From Bacteroidaceae bacterium (GTDB lineage: Bacteria; Bacteroidota; Bacteroidia; Bacteroidales; Bacteroidaceae), in NCBI GenBank assembly GCA_017552435.1, contig JAFZPZ010000058.1, forward strand, positions 1 through 44,302: a stretch of DNA of 44,302 nucleotides. Reading direction: 5' to 3'. Positions within the stretch are counted from its first letter, which is position 1. Each line of letters starts with the position of its first letter. The position numbers and the translations under genes were made by a program. This document shows positions 40,652-44,302 of this stretch, in pieces. Below the pieces are notes generated by a model, which saw only the letters and a list, made by a program, of their open reading frames with translations, ran no database searches and was not told the origin of the DNA.

Positions 40652-43048
40652 CTTTATTTTTCTCCACTTGTTCTTCTCGATTTTCTCTACGAGCCCGTTC
40701 TGCCTCCATACCGCAACGATGTTACGGATGGGTGTGCGAATCTCCTGCCGTGAGCATTCAACATAGATAGCCTGCTTGTCGAATACGTCGGGCAGCTCGT
40801 TGAAGATGCTCTTCTGGGGCACCTTCGGTTCTGCCTGAGTTTGCGCATTGTAGCGCTGTCCCCACAGGGCAAGGCTGCTTTCGATGTCCTGGTCCATCCA
40901 CCATACGATGAAGGGTATGCACTTCTCCAGGTCGCTCCGTCTTGGATTGTCCCACAGAGCCTGACACATCAGACCGATGCGGAAGCCGCGCACGGCCACA
41001 CGCTTGCGGAACACGTCGCGGGCGGTGTTCAGTTCCTGGGCTGCCTGCTTGCGCTGCACTTCGAGCCAGTCCGCAATAGCGGGCAGAATCCATTCCATAT
41101 CGACCTCTATCCTTTTCTTGTAGTGGAAGCGCCAGTTGATTTCAGCATCGAAGTTCTCATCGCTCGTCGAATCCACCGTCGCCTGGTCAGGGAGCCGGTC
41201 GGCAGGCTCTTCGTAGCTGTTGGCATCGCATCGCCCCATGAACCTTTTCAGCACCTCCCTGTCTTTCTTGTTGAACGGCTTCCAGTTGGGGATTGGTGCA
41301 TACTCCTGGTTATCGATGGTCGTAAACGAGCATCGGGTTATCAGCCCGTTCTCTACGTTCTTGTAGTAGCTGAAGAGCTGCTGAATCGTACCCGTTATGA
41401 GTACATTCCAATACAGTTTCACCTCGCCCTTGAACGGAGAGCCTGCGAACGCCTGCCCGTATGGTTCGTTATCCCACGCCACGCGTATCATGTCATCCTT
41501 GTTGCCGCCAGCCGCGCGCACACCCTTTGCCCACGAGTCCATCTCCGGCGCATACGTGAACATGTGGTAGCCGCAGTTGTCGCGCATCTGCAGCAGCAGT
41601 TCCGTCTCGCTGTTCTTCGGCGGGATGATACGCATCAGCGTATGCGGGTCTTCGGGCTTTTTCTCGTTGTCGCCCTTTATGTTCTTTTGGTTCTGGTAGA
41701 TGGTCTCACGCGCCACCTGAATGTACTCACGGAGCCTCAGCAGGTCGAACAGGTTGTCCTGCACCTTCTTTGCGAAGCTCTTGCCTGTGCCCGGAGGGGC
41801 ATAGATGACAGAGTAGAACGATGTCGTATGTACCTCGTCGTTGAAGTAGCGCCCTTGCAGGTAGCTTGTCAGGGTTCCCATCGCAGGCAGCAGGGCATTC
41901 ACCATAGAGACACGGAAGTCCTTCGGCGTTATCTTGATGAACTCGCGGAACACAGGAGGGAGCCAGGGGATGGGGGCATCCTCCTTCTCGGGAGTATCGC
42001 TCATCATGTACTCGGCGAGGTCTGTGCCGGTTAGACCCTCCTTGATGAAGCCGTTATCCCTTAGCCAGCAATAGAACGGCTCGGGGATCTTCCTGCCAGT
42101 CGTGCGGGCGCAAATCGACTTTATCTGGCTCCAGCACTCTGCGGCATCATGGCCGAAGCGCGGCAGCAGGTAGAAGAGGCAACGCTTGTTGTTCGAGGTA
42201 ATGTACTTGAAGTCAGCTATCATGGCATTGTAGTAGTTATGCACCTCAGCCTTGCCCGGCTTGCCGTGCTTCTGCACATAGCGCTCGATGATAACTTTCA
42301 GAGGTGTTCCACGGAAGTCATAATTCTCGAATTCCTCCACTTCTTCCTCCGTCCAGTTCTCCAATATCTCCGCATCCGAGAACAGCGTACCATTCCCATT
42401 TTTAATTTTTGAATTTTGAATTTCATCCTCACTCTCTTTCCAGTTATTGACAAGAAAGCCATCATCCCACGGCCTCTCTTCTGTTAGAGCCAAATCAGCA
42501 TTCTGCCAAAGGAAATCCTCTGCCGTAGGCAGAAAACTGATTCTTGAGAAGTCCTTACAGGGCGCATCAAAATCACCAAAGCGGTCCAACTCAAATTTCT
42601 TGGCAAACGCCTCCATGTTATCGATGAGCGTCTTGTAGCCTTCCTGCGCCCTGTTGAAGAAACGCAAGCCGTAGCCGCCTACGGTGATATGAGCCGCCAA
42701 GACATTCTGGGCGAAATACTCCACGCCGGCTTCGTGCAAAATTTGCTCGAAAGCGCCACGAGGGTCCTCCACATGGTCGATGTCAATCATGTACAGACCT
42801 GTAGGTATCATGTACCTAATCGCTCTTGTCTTCGTGCAGTCACCGACGGCACAGATGGCAGGGACTTGCATTTTCAATGCAGCCTTCTCTTTCTTGTCGG
42901 TACATGCACGAACCTTAGCTATAAGTTCTTTCTGCGCGTCTGAGCCGCACAGGTCATAAATCTGTGGCCAAGGCATACGCGCCGGAATAACGCCAGGGAC
43001 TAACTTTCCCTCTTTGTTAGTCATCGGAAAATAGATGTCAAACTTCAT
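40649..43048 (-). CDS. VirE-N/BT4734-type primase fused to DUF3987 helicase-like domain
   Basis: 799 residues. Residues ~1-200 resemble the BT4734-like/VirE-N domain of the archaeo-eukaryotic primase superfamily, with the acidic metal motif in GLYMIDIDHVEDP (D89, D91) and HITVGGYGLRFF. From ~370 a DUF3987 ATPase domain follows: WLPPVFREFIKITPKDFRVSM, then Walker A YAPPGTGKS with K423, then FTYAPEMDSWAKG and LYWNVLITGTIQQLF. Such fusions are replication proteins of Bacteroidales mobile elements and phages. Residues ~208-217 (EIQNSKIKNG) come from a heptamer array between the two parts. The start overlaps the preceding gene by 11 bp. Confidence 0.85.
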   Translation of the reverse strand: MKFDIYFPMTNKEGKLVPGVIPARMPWPQIYDLCGSDAQKELIAKVRACTDKKEKAALKMQVPAICAVGDCTKTRAIRYMIPTGLYMIDIDHVEDPRGAFEQILHEAGVEYFAQNVLAAHITVGGYGLRFFNRAQEGYKTLIDNMEAFAKKFELDRFGDFDAPCKDFSRISFLPTAEDFLWQNADLALTEERPWDDGFLVNNWKESEDEIQNSKIKNGNGTLFSDAEILENWTEEEVEEFENYDFRGTPLKVIIERYVQKHGKPGKAEVHNYYNAMIADFKYITSNNKRCLFYLLPRFGHDAAECWSQIKSICARTTGRKIPEPFYCWLRDNGFIKEGLTGTDLAEYMMSDTPEKEDAPIPWLPPVFREFIKITPKDFRVSMVNALLPAMGTLTSYLQGRYFNDEVHTTSFYSVIYAPPGTGKSFAKKVQDNLFDLLRLREYIQVARETIYQNQKNIKGDNEKKPEDPHTLMRIIPPKNSETELLLQMRDNCGYHMFTYAPEMDSWAKGVRAAGGNKDDMIRVAWDNEPYGQAFAGSPFKGEVKLYWNVLITGTIQQLFSYYKNVENGLITRCSFTTIDNQEYAPIPNWKPFNKKDREVLKRFMGRCDANSYEEPADRLPDQATVDSTSDENFDAEINWRFHYKKRIEVDMEWILPAIADWLEVQRKQAAQELNTARDVFRKRVAVRGFRIGLMCQALWDNPRRSDLEKCIPFIVWWMDQDIESSLALWGQRYNAQTQAEPKVPQKSIFNELPDVFDKQAIYVECSRQEIRTPIRNIVAVWRQNGLVEKIEKNKWRKIK
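42398..42425. repeat. Heptamer array in the primase-helicase linker
   Basis: Four 7-bp units: ATTTTTA, ATTTTTG, AATTTTG and AATTTCA. In frame it supplies part of the linker between primase and helicase parts. Confidence 0.78.
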
Positions 43049-43316
43049 AGTCTTTAAAGAATTTGAATAGCGTATTATACACTTGTTGCAATACCCCGAA
43101 ATACTCTTGCCTGTTGCCAGTCTTGTCGATGTTGAAGTTAACCAGGATAAGGTTCTTACTCTCCTTGATGGTAACCCCCTCTTCCTGCTTGATCATCTTG
43201 ATTTGGCCAACACGGGTTCCCGTCTGTTCCGGCTCGAAGAAGAACTCCTTGAAGTCGTTCACCCAAGCCCTGCCCGGGTACTTCTTCCCCGGTATCATTT
43301 CACCTTTGATTTTCAT
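43038..43316 (-). CDS. Small hypothetical protein of the cassette
   Basis: 92 residues, not recognised. It begins MKIKGEMIPGKKYPGRAWVNDFKEFFFEPEQTG, and the middle strand pattern GQIKMIKQEEGVTIKESKNLILVNFNI suggests a small beta-rich fold with a C-terminal helix. Its stop overlaps the start of the primase gene by 11 bp, a sign of translational coupling and of being a real gene. The function is unknown; a partner of the primase is plausible. Confidence 0.65.
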   Translation of the reverse strand: MKIKGEMIPGKKYPGRAWVNDFKEFFFEPEQTGTRVGQIKMIKQEEGVTIKESKNLILVNFNIDKTGNRQEYFGVLQQVYNTLFKFFKDYEV

Positions 43317-43325
43317 AATATTGGG

Positions 43326-43520
43326 TTAAATAAATCTTGATTTACTGATATAAACTCTCTGATGCAGGAAATTCACAGCATAAAGCCGTGCTTTTCGCGC
43401 CTTTTGGCTATTGTACTCAAAACGGAGTGCCTGAGTTAAATAAGAGTTACTGATATTTACAGCATCCATCACCCTTTTCCTGCATCCCAAATTGAGTATT
43501 ACGCGCTCTCTCCAGATCAT
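43326..43520 (-). CDS. Very small hypothetical protein, coupled to its neighbour
   Basis: 64 residues, basic (many R and K), not recognised. The start codon overlaps the preceding stop as ATGA (43517-43520) and the end is 9 bp before the next gene, so the reading frame sits snugly in the operon. The segment AVNISNSYLTQALRFEYNSQKARKARLYAVNFL could form a helix-turn-helix. DNA binding is a guess. Confidence 0.5.
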   Translation of the reverse strand: MIWRERVILNLGCRKRVMDAVNISNSYLTQALRFEYNSQKARKARLYAVNFLHQRVYISKSRFI

Positions 43521-43816
43521 GACTGCCCTATGATGCCAAAATCACCCAAAGAAACCCGCTGCTGCAGGAAGGTCTTGCCAGACTCGGTCTTCACCTCTTT
43601 CGTCGAGAAGCGCAGGTCGGCATTGATGAGCGTACCCGCTGTTATTCCAGATTTTATTACAGCATCGGCAGCTCTGCCAGCTGCACCTACGATGAAGGTG
43701 TTCATCCCGTCGGTCAGTTCAATGTCAACGGCTTTGACCTTGACGTTCTTACCATTCTCTGTCGAGTCAAATTCGCGCTCGTTAGTCAGCGCCACAACTT
43801 TCAATAATTTTTCCAT
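43517..43816 (-). CDS. OB-fold-like small protein, possibly single-strand DNA binding
   Basis: 99 residues. The strand pattern is LKVVALTNEREFDSTENGKNVKVKAVDIELTDGMNTFIVGAAG, then a helix (RAADAVIKSGI), then AGTLINADLRFSTKEVKTESGKTFLQQRVSLGDF. This resembles SSB proteins, where a nucleotide-binding strand is followed by a helix and 'G..v.v.G.l...' before a loop with a lysine-rich 'K..GK' turn. No SSB tail is present. The position upstream of a primase-helicase gene in one operon fits a replication role. Recognition is by pattern only. Confidence 0.55.
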   Translation of the reverse strand: MEKLLKVVALTNEREFDSTENGKNVKVKAVDIELTDGMNTFIVGAAGRAADAVIKSGITAGTLINADLRFSTKEVKTESGKTFLQQRVSLGDFGIIGQS

Positions 43817-43828
43817 ATCATTATTAAT

Positions 43829-43936
43829 TTAAAAGAAAGTTTTAAAAAAACAGATTGTAAACACCGCCGCCATTGTAATGGCAAGCATCAGATCGACAAC
43901 AAAGTTGTCATGTCTCGGTTTGTTTTCTTCTACCAT
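43829..43936 (-). CDS. Tiny membrane protein, first gene of the cassette
   Basis: 35 residues, below usual gene-finding limits. A charged start (MVEENKPRHDN) is followed by one hydrophobic helix (VVDLMLAITMAAVFTICFF) and a short end KTFF. It ends 12 bp before the next gene and begins about 60 nt after the -7 box at 43996-44003, so it is the first open frame of the transcript. Small one-helix proteins often accompany Bacteroidales primase modules; I cannot assign this one to a named family. Confidence 0.5.
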   Translation of the reverse strand: MVEENKPRHDNFVVDLMLAITMAAVFTICFFKTFF

Positions 43937-43995
43937 AACATCTAATTTTTAACTTTAATTTTTAATTTAATTCGTCTTTCTGCAGATTGACACCG

Positions 43996-44013
43996 CAAAG
44001 GTATGATACCTTT
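43996..44013 (-). promoter_or_regulatory. Cassette promoter -7 box within a 17-bp palindrome
   Basis: On the minus strand TACCTTTG occupies 43996-44003. The perfect palindrome AAAGGTATGATACCTTT covers 43997-44013 and so overlaps the -7 box. No clear -33 element. A dimeric regulator binding here would control the whole cassette (inference). Confidence 0.6.
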
Positions 44014-44034
44014 TTTTACCATTAAATAGCAATA

Positions 44035-44092
44035 ATGCCACTTGTCCAGCATCCCGTCCAAGTGGCATCACCTTTGTCCAACTTTTTGTCCA
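44035..44092. repeat. Inverted repeat and four TGGAC motifs upstream of the cassette
   Basis: ATGCCACTTG (44035-44044) and CAAGTGGCAT (44059-44068) are perfect 10-bp arms with a 14-nt loop. GTCCA (TGGAC on the minus strand) occurs at 44044, 44056, 44076 and 44088, two pairs with 12-bp spacing set 20 bp apart; three of the four read TTGGAC. It could be an operator array or origin-type iterons. Confidence 0.6.
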
Positions 44093-44121
44093 ACTATTAG
44101 AAAACCGACCTTTTATTTTAG

Positions 44122-44301
44122 CTATTTTCCCCTGTTTACTGCACTCAGGAAGCGTCTGCCTACATTATTTCTTCTCAGCGTTTCCGTCGGGTCATCCGTA
44201 TCTGTAAAACTCAGATTCGGATATTCCCCCTTACATTCCCATTTCCTATTATATAGAGTACCTCGACTTGGCACATGCTTAACGCCAATATCAATCAGAT
44301 A
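44122..44301 (-). CDS. C-terminal end of an unrecognised protein (partial)
   Basis: An open frame of 59 residues entering from the right edge and ending at TAG (44122-44124). It contains HVPSRGTLYNRKWECKGEYP and then TDTDDPTETLRRNNVGRRFL, ending SAVNRGK. No family is recognised. It is separated from the cassette by the TGGAC repeat region and lies on the same strand. Confidence 0.5.
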   Translation of the reverse strand, partial: YLIDIGVKHVPSRGTLYNRKWECKGEYPNLSFTDTDDPTETLRRNNVGRRFLSAVNRGK

Positions 44302-44302
44302 C

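Noticed and set aside
40841-42034. 397-codon open frame antisense to the primase-helicase gene
   Set aside because: Shadow of the real gene; no promoter, no recognisable domain.

Overview
The window reads as a Bacteroidales chromosome, most likely a Prevotella-type gut or rumen species. Three things point there. Several promoters match the Bacteroidetes form TTTG-N19/20-TAnnTTTG. Secreted proteins carry type B sorting domains or short C-terminal sorting-like tails. Families typical of the group are present (GH95, GH43, CotH/lamin-tail, FISUMP, PorT-like barrel, BT4734-type primase). No rRNA, tRNA, CRISPR array or transposase was seen.

Layout. Position 1-134 is the tail of a secreted protein, followed by a terminator. 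From 297 to 8161 come uvrA, a type B sorting-domain protein, a divergent LysM/periplasmic-binding protein with a PorT-like barrel, and dnaG. From 8189 to 11064 lie hsp15, pepT, pth and rplY, which with dnaG probably form one leftward transcript (rplY-pth-pepT-hsp15-dnaG) from a strong promoter at 11142-11172. From 11219 to 22624 a second leftward block holds a 1471-residue CotH-kinase surface protein, an ABC-F ATPase, an M13 peptidase lipoprotein, a GH95 fucosidase and a DUF2007 zinc-ribbon protein. Rightward from 22795 are an M16 peptidase lipoprotein, map, tsaD and a FISUMP-type secreted protein. A solitary HU-like/helix-turn-helix gene at 28898 follows an AT-rich region with a clustered CGACGTG motif. 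A TamB-like gene (29636-34045, leftward) and a LamG/GH43 gene (34222-36924) diverge from each other. A BlaI repressor and an M56 peptidase/TonB fusion (37162-39425) form a signalling pair.

From 39576 to the right edge a compact leftward cassette looks like the replication or maintenance module of an integrated element. In order of transcription it holds a tiny membrane protein, an OB-fold-like protein, two small unknown proteins, a VirE-N/BT4734-type primase fused to a DUF3987 helicase-like domain, an unknown protein and a P5-like protein. Its promoter overlaps a perfect 17-bp palindrome and lies next to four TGGAC repeats.

The most striking global feature is a set of short tandem arrays, mostly of 7-bp units (some 8 or 15), scattered at gene junctions and inside genes. 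The unit word differs between loci but is kept within each array. The arrays contain start and stop codons, form the hydrophobic cores of two signal peptides, and add short linkers in UvrA, TamB, CotH and the primase. Because three 7-bp units equal seven codons, each array encodes a seven-residue peptide period. A second, GC-rich palindromic element recurs at 8640, 16505 and 40120. These arrays are the signal I would follow up first.
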